DNA of 60,426 bases from Planctomycetota bacterium. Its GTDB lineage: Bacteria; Planctomycetota; J058; JAJDCQ01. Shown here one piece after another: positions 16,602 through 25,264 of this stretch. A program made the position numbers and the translations under genes. Positions within the stretch are counted from its first letter, which is position 1, and every line of letters starts with the position of its first letter. The notes under the pieces were generated by a model. It had not been told where the DNA came from. It made no database searches and saw only the letters and a program-made list of their open reading frames with translations. The DNA is taken from NCBI GenBank assembly GCA_029260755.1, contig JAJDCQ010000097.1:1-60426 (forward strand), written 5' to 3'.

Positions 16602-16963
16602 GCGGCCGCGAGGACGAGGACGCCCGCCGCCGGCTCGAGATCATGGCCGAGCTCGAGGCCGCCCGCGCCGAGGCCGGTCTGTCGGTCGACGTCGAGGCCT
16701 ACGTCCTCGGCAAGATCCAGGCGACGTTCGCCGACTACCCCTACGCGATCGACGCCAAGACGAGCTGGCGCGAGCTCGACCGCCACTGCGACGTCGACCT
16801 GATGAACCCGGGCTGGATCACCGAGATCGAGGAGGAGCTCGGGATCGAGCTCGACGACAAGGCGCTCTGGCGGGCGGGGAAGACCAGCATCGGGAAGCTC
16901 GTCGAGCTGGTGAGGAAGACGGTCGAGGCGAAGGGCGAGTCGGACGGTGTCGGCGCGGAGTGA
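16598..16963 (+). CDS. Small acyl-carrier-like protein lacking the phosphopantetheine serine
   Basis: 121-residue acidic protein starting at a GTG that overlaps the CoA-transferase stop (GTGA). After an N-terminal helix of charged residues, the second half resembles an acyl carrier protein: VDLMNPGWITEIEEELGIEL then a KTSIGKLVELV helix, matching the usual ACP helix II to helix IV pattern. Where ACPs have DSL, with the serine that carries 4'-phosphopantetheine, this protein has DLM and no nearby serine. It therefore probably cannot be a classical carrier. It could be a degenerate ACP, a regulatory subunit for a neighbouring enzyme, or an unrelated helical protein. Operon position supports a role with the acyl-CoA enzymes. 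Confidence 0.7.
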   Translation: MSGREDEDARRRLEIMAELEAARAEAGLSVDVEAYVLGKIQATFADYPYAIDAKTSWRELDRHCDVDLMNPGWITEIEEELGIELDDKALWRAGKTSIGKLVELVRKTVEAKGESDGVGAE

Positions 16964-16987
16964 TAGACTGAAGTCGGGAGACGTTCA

Positions 16988-17671
16988 TTGACCGACGCGA
17001 GCATCGTGATCCATCCCAGGGGCCTTCGGATCCCGGCCGGCGTCGGAACGCTCGAGGCGTTCCGTGACTGGTGCCGTTCGGATGCCTTCCCGCGGGGCGG
17101 GCGGATCGACTTCCTCGCGGGAGAGGTGGACATCGACGTGTCTCCCGAGGACCTCAACACTCACGGCTCGCTCAAGGTCGCGATCGCCTACCGACTTCAT
17201 GCGATCGTCGTCGAGGAGCTCGCGGCCGGGCTCGTCCTCTCGGACAGCACCCGTCTCTCGGCGCCCGAGGCGGCGCTCTCCGCCGAGCCGGACGTCCTCG
17301 TCCTCCTCCAGGAGAGCCTCGACGCGGGACGCGCGGCGCTGGTCCCAAAGGCGGCCGACGCCGAAGGCTTCTTCGAGATCGAGGGTGCCGTCGACCTCGT
17401 CGTCGAGTGTGTCAGCGACTCCTCGGTCGGGAAGGACGAGAGCCGCCTCCTCGAGCTCTACGACAAGGCCGGGGTCCGGGAGTCCTGGATCGTCGACGGT
17501 CGAGGGGCGGCGCCCTCTCTGCGCTTGCATGGCCGAGCGGACGGAGCGCTCGCCCCGGTTGCGCCGACGGCCGACGGGTGGCACGCGTCGGCGGTCCTCG
17601 CCCGGAGCGTTCGACTGGTGAGGCTCCCGATCGGCGGCCAGCTCACCGCCTGGCGCCTCGAGACGCGGTAG
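16988..17671 (+). CDS. Uma2 family (DUF820) putative endonuclease
   Basis: 227-residue member of the Uma2/DUF820 family, which has a PD-(D/E)XK nuclease fold and is found in many copies in planctomycetes and cyanobacteria; its biological role is unknown. Visible family features: RIDFLAGEVDIDVSPE near the N-terminus, the conserved aspartate of SAEPDVLVL, and VECVSDSSVGKDESRLLELY, which carries the second acidic residue and the lysine. The start is TTG at 16988, supported by GGGAG six bases upstream; no ATG is available. It lies 24 bases after the operon and may be cotranscribed, although a weak TAGACT -10 box precedes it. A palindromic repeat begins two bases after its stop. Confidence 0.85.
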   Translation: MTDASIVIHPRGLRIPAGVGTLEAFRDWCRSDAFPRGGRIDFLAGEVDIDVSPEDLNTHGSLKVAIAYRLHAIVVEELAAGLVLSDSTRLSAPEAALSAEPDVLVLLQESLDAGRAALVPKAADAEGFFEIEGAVDLVVECVSDSSVGKDESRLLELYDKAGVRESWIVDGRGAAPSLRLHGRADGALAPVAPTADGWHASAVLARSVRLVRLPIGGQLTAWRLETR

Positions 17672-17673
17672 AC

Positions 17674-17734
17674 CAGGTCTCGGATGTTCGCAACAGGACC
17701 GTTGATGCGAACATCCGAGACCTGACCCCTTCGG
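17674..17734. repeat. REP-like palindromic element, copy 2 (left end truncated)
   Basis: Arms at 17674-17692 and 17706-17734 pair perfectly over the left arm's length and share the inner sequence of copy 1. The left arm lacks the terminal GGGG and begins two bases after the Uma2 stop codon. The right end TGACCCCTTCGG is repeated once more at 17738-17749, suggesting slippage or a second partial insertion. Confidence 0.8.
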
Positions 17735-17919
17735 TTTTGACCCCTTCGGTTTCCCAAGCCGTGGATCGCGCAGAGGGTCCCGGGCCCCGCGCTGGCTACC
17801 CAGAAGGGTTCCGATCGGGAAGCGGCGGCTTGGCCCGTCCGAACGTTGCGAAGCGGGCCGCCTGCCCGCGGGTGCCGCCCGTCGGCGACGTCCTCGTAGG
17901 CGGTTCGGCGAACGGCTTC

Positions 17920-17944
17920 GCGGAAGTCGTGGCCCCACTTCCGC
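17920..17944. terminator. Hairpin, possible terminator or leader structure
   Basis: GCGGAAGT and ACTTCCGC form a perfect 8-bp stem around a 9-base loop. No T-run follows on either strand, so Rho-independent termination is uncertain. Confidence 0.3.
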
Positions 17945-18079
17945 CGTTGTGCGGCGGCGCGTCTTCGCGCAGAATGTGAGGAACCCGAAGGGACGCCTCC
18001 GTCGTCCCCCGAGACCACTCGAATCACCCGCGCCGCGGCGCCCGCCACCGCGCGCCCCCGACCCCAAGGAGCACGGACC

Positions 18080-19234
18080 ATGCGTGACGCTTACATCCTC
18101 GAGGCCTGCCGGACGCCGATGGGCAAGAACCGGGGCGTCTTCGCCGACGTCCGGAGCGATGAGCTCCTCGCCCAGTGCCTCAACGCGATCGTCGAGCGGA
18201 CGAAGATCGACGCCGCCCGCGTCGACGACGTCGTCGGCGGCTGCGTCACCCAGACCCAGGAGCAGGGCTGCAACGTCATCCGCAATGCCGTCCTCGCCGC
18301 CGGTTGGCCCGAGAGCGTGCCGGGGACGAGCGTGAACCGCCTCTGCGGCAGCAGCCAGCAGGCGGTGAGCTTCGCGGCGATGGAGGTCATGAGCGGCCAG
18401 GCCGACCTGACCGTCGGCTGCGGCACCGAGAGCATGACCCGGGTGCCGATGGGGAGCGACGTCGGCGCGTTCCATCCGGAGCTCGACGAGCGGTTCGACC
18501 TCGTCCCCCAGGGCGAGAGCAGCGAGCTCATGGCCGACCGCTACGGGATCACCCGCGAGATGGTCGATCAGCTCTCCGCCGAGAGCCATCGCCGGGCGCT
18601 CCACGCGGCCGCCGAGGGCTACTTCGATCGCGAGATCGTCCCCGTCCTCGTCACCGACCGGACGACCGGCAAGCTGCTGAAGAAGATCGAGAAGGACGAG
18701 GGGCCCCGCGCCGACACGAGCGTCGAGAAGATCGGCGGCCTCAAGACGATCTTCCGCGCCGACGGCGGGATCACGACGGCCGGCAGCAGCAGCCAGATCA
18801 GCGACGGCGCGGCCGCGATCCTGATCGGCACCAAGGAGATCGCCGCGGAGCTCGGGCTCACCCCGCGGGCGCGGATCGTCGCGACGGCGGCCGTCGGCAC
18901 GAACCCGACGATCATGCTCGAGGGGCCGATCCCCGCGACCCGCAAGGTGCTCGACCGGGCCGGCCTGAAGCTCGAGGACATCGACGCGTTCGAGGTCAAC
19001 GAGGCGTTCGCGTCGGTCGTCTGTGCCTGGGAAAACGAGCTCGGCGTCGACCACTCGAAGGTCAACCTGACCGGCGGCGCGGTGGCCCTCGGCCACCCGC
19101 TCGGCGCGAGCGGCGCGCGGCTGCTCGTCACGCTGCTCCACGAGATCGAGCGGCAGGGCATGCGCTACGGCCTCTCGACCATGTGCATCGGCTTCGGCCA
19201 GGGCACCGGCACGATCATCGAGCGCGTGGGCTAG
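18080..19234 (+). CDS. Acetyl-CoA acetyltransferase / thiolase
   Basis: 384-residue thiolase, the usual length. It condenses two acyl-CoA molecules or cleaves a 3-oxoacyl-CoA. The N-terminal ACRTPMGKNRG, the nucleophilic cysteine in NRLCGSSQQ (C89), VNEAFASV, the histidine of GGAVALGHPLGASGAR, and the second catalytic cysteine in MCIGFGQGTG are all present. An AAGGAG ribosome binding site lies 9 bases before the ATG. It stands alone, followed by a strong hairpin at 19269. With the hydratase, CoA-transferase and carboxylase genes in the window it fits acyl-CoA degradation, but its partner enzymes are not adjacent. Confidence 0.95.
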   Translation: MRDAYILEACRTPMGKNRGVFADVRSDELLAQCLNAIVERTKIDAARVDDVVGGCVTQTQEQGCNVIRNAVLAAGWPESVPGTSVNRLCGSSQQAVSFAAMEVMSGQADLTVGCGTESMTRVPMGSDVGAFHPELDERFDLVPQGESSELMADRYGITREMVDQLSAESHRRALHAAAEGYFDREIVPVLVTDRTTGKLLKKIEKDEGPRADTSVEKIGGLKTIFRADGGITTAGSSSQISDGAAAILIGTKEIAAELGLTPRARIVATAAVGTNPTIMLEGPIPATRKVLDRAGLKLEDIDAFEVNEAFASVVCAWENELGVDHSKVNLTGGAVALGHPLGASGARLLVTLLHEIERQGMRYGLSTMCIGFGQGTGTIIERVG

Positions 19235-19268
19235 CGAGCGGGCCGGCTTCGGTCGGTGGCGGCGGGCC

Positions 19269-19294
19269 GACCGGAGACCGCGAGGTCTCCGGTC
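19269..19294 (+). terminator. Terminator-like hairpin after the thiolase
   Basis: An 11-bp perfect stem (GACCGGAGACC pairing with GGTCTCCGGTC) closes a GCGA tetraloop, 34 bases after the thiolase stop. No T-tract follows, which is common in very GC-rich genomes. Confidence 0.6.
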
Positions 19295-19369
19295 GCTTCG
19301 TGTACGGGCCCCGGGGCGGGAAAGTCACCCGCCCGCGGGAGTTCACCCGGTTCCGCCCCCGCCGCGCCG

Positions 19370-19398
19370 TTGATCCCGGCCCGGCCGGTCGCTAAGGT
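19370..19398 (+). promoter_or_regulatory. Sigma-70-type promoter for the dual kinase gene
   Basis: TTGATC at 19370-19375 and TAAGGT at 19393-19398 with a 17-base spacer, 53 bases before the ATG at 19452. Confidence 0.5.
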
Positions 19399-19451
19399 GA
19401 TTCGCAGCAATCGATTCGCTCAGACGGCGAACGCCGAGGACGCCTCCGCAG

Positions 19452-22400
19452 ATGCAACCGGGTCCCCACGCCAATCACCCGAATCTCGTCGGCCGGACGG
19501 TCGGCAAGTGCCGCGTCATCGACCGTCTCGGCGAAGGCGCGATGGGCATCGTCTACCGCGCCCAGCACGCCGACTACGGCGACGTGTGCATCAAGGTCGT
19601 CAGCCCCGAGTTCGCGAACCGCGACGACGCCATGCGACGGTTCTACCGCGAGGCGGAGGCGGCGACGCGGCTGACCCACGAGAACATCGTCCGCGGCTAC
19701 GGCATCGAGAAGGGCGAGGGGTTCGTCTACCTGGTCCAGGAGTACGTCCCCGGCGGCGACCTCTACGCCTACGCGAAGGCGATGGGCGGTCGGCTCCCGG
19801 TCGCCGAGGCGCTCCGCGTCTGCCGTGAGATTGCGATCGGGCTCTCGGCGGCCCACGCCTCCGGGCTCGTCCACCGCGACCTCAAGCCGGGCAACGTCCT
19901 CCTCGACGAGAAGCGCCGGGCGAAGATCGGCGACCTCGGCCTCGTCCTCCAGGTCGACGGCGACCCGCTCGACGGCCTGACCGTGCTGACGCAGCAGGGG
20001 CAGGTGCTCGGGACGCCCTACTACATGGCGCCCGAGCAGTGGCGGGAGAGCCACGACGTCGACCACAAGGTCGACATCTACTCGCTCGGCGTGATCCTCC
20101 ACGAGCTGCTCAGCGGTCGCCACCCGATCACGGGCAAGAGCCTCACCGCGATCATGAAGTGGCACCTCCAGAAGCCGCCCCCGCCGGTGCGCTCGCTCGT
20201 TCCGGAGGTGCCCGAGGCGGTCGAGAAGCTCATCCTCCAGTGCCTCGCGAAGGAGAAGGCCGATCGTCCCGAGAGCGCGAGCGCCATCGCCGCTCAGATC
20301 GAGGAGATCGGGCGCGGGCTCGGCGTCGTCGAGGCGGTCCGCGACGGGCTCCACCTCGAGCGGACGATGGTGGACATCAACGAGGAGGGACCCTCGATCG
20401 CGCCGAAGTCGCGCGCGACGATGGTCGACAGCATGGCGCCGCGGGGCGCGCCGGGGCCGGCCACGGGTACGCCGGCCTCCGCTCCCGCGACGGGCGCCGG
20501 TCAGCCGCCGCCGCCCGCGTCTCCTTCGTCGACGGGCGTGGGCGCTCCGCCGGCGACCTTCTCGATCGACCTCGGCCAGCTCGACGGGCCGGCGACGCCG
20601 GCGCCGACCGCGCCTCCGCCGCACAGCCCTCCGGGGAGCGACCCGACCCGGCCGCCGCCGGGCGCCACGCCGACGCCGGCGCCCGGTCGCCCCGCGAGCG
20701 TCGCGGGGCCGCTCGGGCAGCCCGCGAGCGTCGTCGGGCCGTCCGCGGGCGTCGTGGGCCAGCCGGCGAGCGTCGTCGGGCCGAGCGCGCCGAGTCCTTC
20801 GACGCCCGCGCCGATCTCATCGGGACCCGACGCGCCGACGATCAAGACGGCGCCGGGGTTCGTCGATGCGGGAGGGTCCGGCGGGTCGATTCCGATCCAG
20901 ACCGGCCCCGACGGCGAGCCGCTCTCGCGCGCCGGTCGACCGGCGTCGATGCATCCGGACGACCCGATCCTGGGGAGCGTCGTCGGCGGCAAGTTCCAGG
21001 TGAACTCGATCCTCGGCCGCGGCGGCATGGGCGTCGTCTACAAGGCGAAGCACAGCCTCCTCGGGAGCGAGTACGCCCTCAAGGTGCTCCTGCCGAAGTT
21101 TGCCCAGGACACCGAGTTCCGGGCCCGCTTCCTCCAGGAGGCGAAGGCCATGCAGGCGTTCGTCCACGAGGGCGCCGTCAGCCTGCGCGAGTTCGGCGAG
21201 CACGAGGGCAGCCTCTACATGGCCCTCGACTTCGCCCTCGGCCGGACGCTCGGTCGGGCGCTGCGCGACGACGGGCCGTTCTCCGAGGAGCGGATCATCG
21301 CGCTCGCGCGCCAGATCCTGCCGTGCCTCCAGAAGGCGCACGAGGCCGGGCTCGTTCACCGCGACCTGAAGCCCGGCAACGTGATGCTCGAGAAGCTGAA
21401 GGACGGCACCGAGCGCTCGAAGATCCTCGACTTCGGCATCGCGAAGGTGCTCAAGGAAGCCCAGGAGGCGATGGGCGAGAAGGACGAGGAGGAGGGCGGC
21501 CTCACCGGGACCGGGCAGGCGATCGGAACGCCGCACTACATGTCGCCCGAGCAGGCGAGCGGCGATCAGGTCGACGCCCGCACCGACGTCTACGCGCTGG
21601 CGTGCGTGTTCTACGAGCTCGCGATGGGGCGGCGCCCGCTCGAGGCGGCGACCCAGCAGAAGCTGATCTACAAGATCCTGATGGACCCGCCCGAGCCGCT
21701 GTCGAAGGTGAAGCCGGACACGTTCACCGACGAGTTCGACCGCGCCATCATGTGGGGCCTCGCCAAGGACCGGAACGACCGGCCGGCGAGCGCGATGGCG
21801 TTCCTCAAGGCGATCGAGGGGAGCAAGAAGGCGCCGCCGATCGAGGAGAGCGCGAAGCCCGGTCACGGCCGGCTGCCGCCGACGGAGCGGGCGGATGTCC
21901 GCGACCTCCTTCCACCGCCGCCGCCGCCGCCGTCGGGCGTCCTGGGCAAGCTGGTCGCGGCGTTCCTCTTCATGGTCATCCTCGGGGCTGGCGGCGTTCT
22001 CTACGCCGCGCGCGAGGGGATGGTCGAGCTGCCGTTCGAGATCCCGGCCCTCGGGATCGTGAAGAACACCGGCGGCGATGGCGGCAACGGCGGTCCCGTG
22101 ATCGTCCGGAAGACGCCCAAGTTCGAGAGCATTGACCCGTTCGTCGAGGAGGGCGGCGAGCCGATCCTCGTCGGCGGCAACCCGCCGATCACGTTCCCCG
22201 TGACCGGCAAGGTCGACCTCGAGGGGCCGACGCCGATCGTCGCGTCACAGATCGGATCCGACGGCGCGGACAAGGGCCCGATCGAGAAGACGACGGCCGA
22301 GGACGGCACCTTCAAGCGTGAGATCGGCCTCGATGAGGGGGACACGGGCGTCAAGCTGGTCGCCGGCTGGGGCCCCGACCACGTGAGCACCGTCGTGATC

Positions 22401-24386
22401 CCGGTCGTCGTGGACGTCACCGCGCCCGAGCTGGTCGTCGACGTCTCCGAGACGTGGCTCGGCGGATCGATCGACGTCACCGCGACGATCACGGACGCGC
22501 ATCCGAAGCTCGTGTGGTTCGACCTCCTCGTCGATGGCAAGAGCGCCTACGAGAAGCCGCTCGAGCGCGGCGTCGGCGAGGGCGGCGCCGTGAAGGTCAG
22601 CCTGGAGGTGCCCGAGGGCGACAAGGAGCGCCTCCAGGTGGTCGTGAGGACGACCGACGAGGTCGGGCTCGAGGCGAACCAGACCAGGGAGGTCGCCATC
22701 AGCCGGGTCGGCCCGCCCGTCGCGATCACCGCGCCCGCGAAGGGCCTCCTGACCAACGCCGCGGCGATCGCGGTGGCTGCGAGCGTCGGCACCGAGAACC
22801 TCGAGGGCGACGTCACGGTGCGGCTTCTCGATGCCGAGGGCGCCGAGCTCTGGAAGAAGACGGTCGCGCCGGCCGACGGCGGCGCGATCGCCGTCGATGG
22901 GATGCCGCTCGCGAACGAGGGGGAGCTCACGATCGAGGTCTCGGCCGTCGACCGGGTCGGCAACCCCGGTCGCGCCACCCGGACGGTGCGCGTCGACCGG
23001 ACCAAGCCGACGATCGTCGTCACCCAGCCGAGCGAGAAGACGACGACCGTCGCGACCATCGACGTGACCGTCCTCGCCAAGGTCGAGGACGGCAGCGACA
23101 TCGCGCGGGTCGGCTTCAAGGCGGGCGAGCTGCCCGAGGTCGCGCTCGAGAAGGGCGACGCCCTCTGGAGCACCGAGTGGAAGCTCGCCGAGGGCGAGAA
23201 CCGCGCCGTCGTCATCGCCGTCGACGCCGCCGGCAACGAGTCGACGCACGACCTCACCCTGACCCGCGACATGACGCCGCCGAAGCTCATCGAGGTCCTC
23301 CGCGATCCGCCGGACGACAAGGTCGAGGCGACGAAGCTCACGATCACGGTGCAGCTCGACGGTCCGGGCGAGGTGACGATCGGCGGCAAGCAGGCCGTGC
23401 CGGTCTCCGGCGATGACGAGACGCGCCTCCGCGCGGTCGTCGACCTCGGCCCGAAGCGGAACGAGATCACGATCGTGATCAAGGACCGCTGGGGGAACGA
23501 GACGCCCGGCGTGCCGAAGGTGGTCGTCACCCGCGAGGATCCGTTCGCCGACGCGTGGTGGAAGCCGACCGACGAGCAGATCGCGTGGGCGAAGGAGAAC
23601 AACATCCCGCTCTGGTTCGAGAACGACCAGAAGATGCGCTTTGTCCTGATCCCGCCGGGCGAGTTCCAGATGGGGACGAACAAGGACGACGACGACTACC
23701 AGTCCGACGAGTGGCAGCACGGCGTGAAGCTCACCAAGGCGTTCTACATGTCGATCCACGAGGTGACGAACGGTCAGTTCCGTCGCTTCCGGGCCGATCA
23801 CGACTCGGAGAGCGCCGAGGGCGGCCCGACCCTCAACGGCGACGACCAGCCGGTCGTCCGGGTGAGCTGGGAGGACGCCGACGAGTTCTGCGCGTGGCTC
23901 GGCGCCCAGGCGGGCGACCCCGAGCTCTACCGCCTCCCGACCGAGGCCGAGTGGGAGTACGCATGCCGCGCGGCCTCCCCCCGACCTTATCCCTACAGCT
24001 TCCGGAACGAGGGCAGCGCGAGCCGCTACGCGAACGTGCTCGATGCCGCCGCCGAGAAGGTGCTCCAGCTCGGTCGCCCCACCTTCGCCCTCGACGACGG
24101 CTTCGTCGGGTCCGCCCCCGTCGGCAAGCTCCGCCCGAACAACCTCGGCGTCCACGACATGCACGGAAACGTCTTCGAGTGGTGCCAGGACTGGCACGGC
24201 GAGTATCCGGACGGGACCATCACCGACCCGAAGGGGCCGGACACCGGCTCGTTCCGGGTGGCCCGCGGCGGGTCGTTCCTCTCGGAGCCGCTCGAGGCGC
24301 GGAGCGCGTTCCGGAACCGCAAGCCGCCCGACGGAACCTACGAGGATCTCGGCTTCCGGCTCGTCGTGACGCGTCCCCTGAACTAG
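19452..24386 (+). CDS. Giant membrane protein: two Ser/Thr kinase domains, Ig-like domains, SUMF1-type domain
   Basis: 1644 residues. Kinase 1 (about 18-290) has GEGAMGIVY, CIK, HRDLKPGNVLL, GDLGLV in place of DFG, and GTPYYMAPEQ. A Pro/Ala/Ser-rich linker with repeated GQPASVVGPS-like units (about 320-500) leads to kinase 2 (about 510-790), with GRGGMGVVY, ALK, HRDLKPGNVML, DFGIAKV and GTPHYMSPEQ. A single transmembrane helix follows near 830-855. Outside the membrane are about 450 residues of repeated beta-rich, Ig-like units (motifs such as VDRTKPTIVVTQPS) and a C-terminal SUMF1/formylglycine-generating-type domain from about 1385 (RFVLIPPGEFQMGT, YRLPTEAEWEYACR, GNVFEWCQDW, LGFRLV). The catalytic cysteine pair of true formylglycine-generating enzymes is missing: the site reads GGSFLSEPLEARSAFRNR. 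A binding or sensing role is more likely than catalysis. Confidence 0.93.
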   Translation: MQPGPHANHPNLVGRTVGKCRVIDRLGEGAMGIVYRAQHADYGDVCIKVVSPEFANRDDAMRRFYREAEAATRLTHENIVRGYGIEKGEGFVYLVQEYVPGGDLYAYAKAMGGRLPVAEALRVCREIAIGLSAAHASGLVHRDLKPGNVLLDEKRRAKIGDLGLVLQVDGDPLDGLTVLTQQGQVLGTPYYMAPEQWRESHDVDHKVDIYSLGVILHELLSGRHPITGKSLTAIMKWHLQKPPPPVRSLVPEVPEAVEKLILQCLAKEKADRPESASAIAAQIEEIGRGLGVVEAVRDGLHLERTMVDINEEGPSIAPKSRATMVDSMAPRGAPGPATGTPASAPATGAGQPPPPASPSSTGVGAPPATFSIDLGQLDGPATPAPTAPPPHSPPGSDPTRPPPGATPTPAPGRPASVAGPLGQPASVVGPSAGVVGQPASVVGPSAPSPSTPAPISSGPDAPTIKTAPGFVDAGGSGGSIPIQTGPDGEPLSRAGRPASMHPDDPILGSVVGGKFQVNSILGRGGMGVVYKAKHSLLGSEYALKVLLPKFAQDTEFRARFLQEAKAMQAFVHEGAVSLREFGEHEGSLYMALDFALGRTLGRALRDDGPFSEERIIALARQILPCLQKAHEAGLVHRDLKPGNVMLEKLKDGTERSKILDFGIAKVLKEAQEAMGEKDEEEGGLTGTGQAIGTPHYMSPEQASGDQVDARTDVYALACVFYELAMGRRPLEAATQQKLIYKILMDPPEPLSKVKPDTFTDEFDRAIMWGLAKDRNDRPASAMAFLKAIEGSKKAPPIEESAKPGHGRLPPTERADVRDLLPPPPPPPSGVLGKLVAAFLFMVILGAGGVLYAAREGMVELPFEIPALGIVKNTGGDGGNGGPVIVRKTPKFESIDPFVEEGGEPILVGGNPPITFPVTGKVDLEGPTPIVASQIGSDGADKGPIEKTTAEDGTFKREIGLDEGDTGVKLVAGWGPDHVSTVVIPVVVDVTAPELVVDVSETWLGGSIDVTATITDAHPKLVWFDLLVDGKSAYEKPLERGVGEGGAVKVSLEVPEGDKERLQVVVRTTDEVGLEANQTREVAISRVGPPVAITAPAKGLLTNAAAIAVAASVGTENLEGDVTVRLLDAEGAELWKKTVAPADGGAIAVDGMPLANEGELTIEVSAVDRVGNPGRATRTVRVDRTKPTIVVTQPSEKTTTVATIDVTVLAKVEDGSDIARVGFKAGELPEVALEKGDALWSTEWKLAEGENRAVVIAVDAAGNESTHDLTLTRDMTPPKLIEVLRDPPDDKVEATKLTITVQLDGPGEVTIGGKQAVPVSGDDETRLRAVVDLGPKRNEITIVIKDRWGNETPGVPKVVVTREDPFADAWWKPTDEQIAWAKENNIPLWFENDQKMRFVLIPPGEFQMGTNKDDDDYQSDEWQHGVKLTKAFYMSIHEVTNGQFRRFRADHDSESAEGGPTLNGDDQPVVRVSWEDADEFCAWLGAQAGDPELYRLPTEAEWEYACRAASPRPYPYSFRNEGSASRYANVLDAAAEKVLQLGRPTFALDDGFVGSAPVGKLRPNNLGVHDMHGNVFEWCQDWHGEYPDGTITDPKGPDTGSFRVARGGSFLSEPLEARSAFRNRKPPDGTYEDLGFRLVVTRPLN

Positions 24387-24444
24387 GCTCCCGCGAGTCG
24401 TAAACTGTCCAGATCAGGTCGGTTCGCCACGACGCGAAGATCGC

Positions 24445-24473
24445 TCGCAATGGTCTTCACGATGTGATAGCCT
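24445..24473 (+). promoter_or_regulatory. Candidate promoter for the lipoprotein pair
   Basis: TCGCAA at 24445-24450 and TAGCCT at 24468-24473 with a 17-base spacer; a TG one base before the -10 gives an extended -10 pattern. About 94 bases upstream of the lipoprotein start. Confidence 0.4.
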
Positions 24474-24490
24474 CCCCGGCCATCACATCG
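24460..24490. promoter_or_regulatory. Inverted repeat overlapping the promoter, candidate operator
   Basis: CGATGTGAT at 24460-24468 and ATCACATCG at 24482-24490 are perfect 9-base inverted repeats, 13 bases apart. The left half overlaps the -10 region and the right half lies just past the expected start of transcription, so a repressor bound here would block the promoter. Confidence 0.5.
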
Positions 24491-24566
24491 TTCGGGACCC
24501 GTTACCGCCCTCGTCGCCGGTGCGTAGCGACCTATCGGACCGCCCGCCCTCACGGAGATGGTCGTC

Positions 24567-25235
24567 ATGCGGAGACTCGTCCTCAGCTTCCTGTTCGTCA
24601 CCGTCGCCCTCGGCGCGCTCGGCTGCAGCAACGTCCGCACGATCGCGGTCTCGACCGAGCCCAACGGAGCCGAGCTCTCGATCGACGAGGAGCCGGTCGG
24701 GGTGACGCCGCTCGACTACCCCTTCGACTTCGACAAGAAGAAGTCGTTCAAGCTCTACGCCCGGGCCGAGGGTCACGTCGAGAACTTCGTGACGGTCAGC
24801 GAGGCGTTCCTCGGGGAGAAGACGGCGATCTCGATCCGGCTCGACCGAGACGAGGCGTGGCACGCCACGACCGAGAGCGGTGGCACGAACGAGTGGCTCA
24901 ACGTCGAGATCAACCCGCGGCTGAGCCGCGAGGACGTCTGGACGCGCCTGGTCGCGGTCGTGAAGAAGTTCTACCCGAACATCGACCAGCTCGACAAGGA
25001 GAGCGGCTACATCGTCACCAAGCACAAGCAGGAGACGTTCCAGCGCGGCCTCGAGACGATGAAGATCCGAACCCAGTTCGTCGCGTCGATCGCCTCGCCC
25101 AAGCCGCTCATCTACGAGGTGAAGATCGTCTCCGAGGCGTCGACTCGCGGTCGGTACACGCCTTATTCGCGCGTCTTCACCGAGGACGCCGAGCTCATGT
25201 CCGAGATCCAGCAGGAGCTCGGAGTCCAGAACTAG
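24567..25235 (+). CDS. PEGA-domain lipoprotein
   Basis: 222-residue predicted lipoprotein. The signal peptide MRRLVLSFLFVTVALGALGC ends in a lipobox, so the mature protein begins at that cysteine. Next comes a PEGA-type segment (VSTEPNGAELSIDEEPVGVTPL), a beta-rich unit common on cell-surface proteins. The remainder, with EINPRLSREDVWTRL and VKKFYPNIDQLDKESGYI, resembles a small alpha/beta outer-membrane lipoprotein domain, not identified further. The second ATG at 24567 is preferred over the one at 24558 because GGAG lies nine bases before it. The following small lipoprotein is 29 bases downstream, so the two are probably cotranscribed. Confidence 0.8.
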   Translation: MRRLVLSFLFVTVALGALGCSNVRTIAVSTEPNGAELSIDEEPVGVTPLDYPFDFDKKKSFKLYARAEGHVENFVTVSEAFLGEKTAISIRLDRDEAWHATTESGGTNEWLNVEINPRLSREDVWTRLVAVVKKFYPNIDQLDKESGYIVTKHKQETFQRGLETMKIRTQFVASIASPKPLIYEVKIVSEASTRGRYTPYSRVFTEDAELMSEIQQELGVQN

Positions 25236-25264
25236 CAAACTCGCCCGCACCAAGGAGCGGAATC

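Larger units (their letters stand above)
17672..18079. other. Intergenic region upstream of the thiolase
   Basis: Holds the palindromic element at 17674-17734 and a hairpin at 17920-17944. The rest is low in coding signal; reading frames that cross it in both directions show no recognisable motif. No clear promoter for the thiolase was found. Confidence 0.6.
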
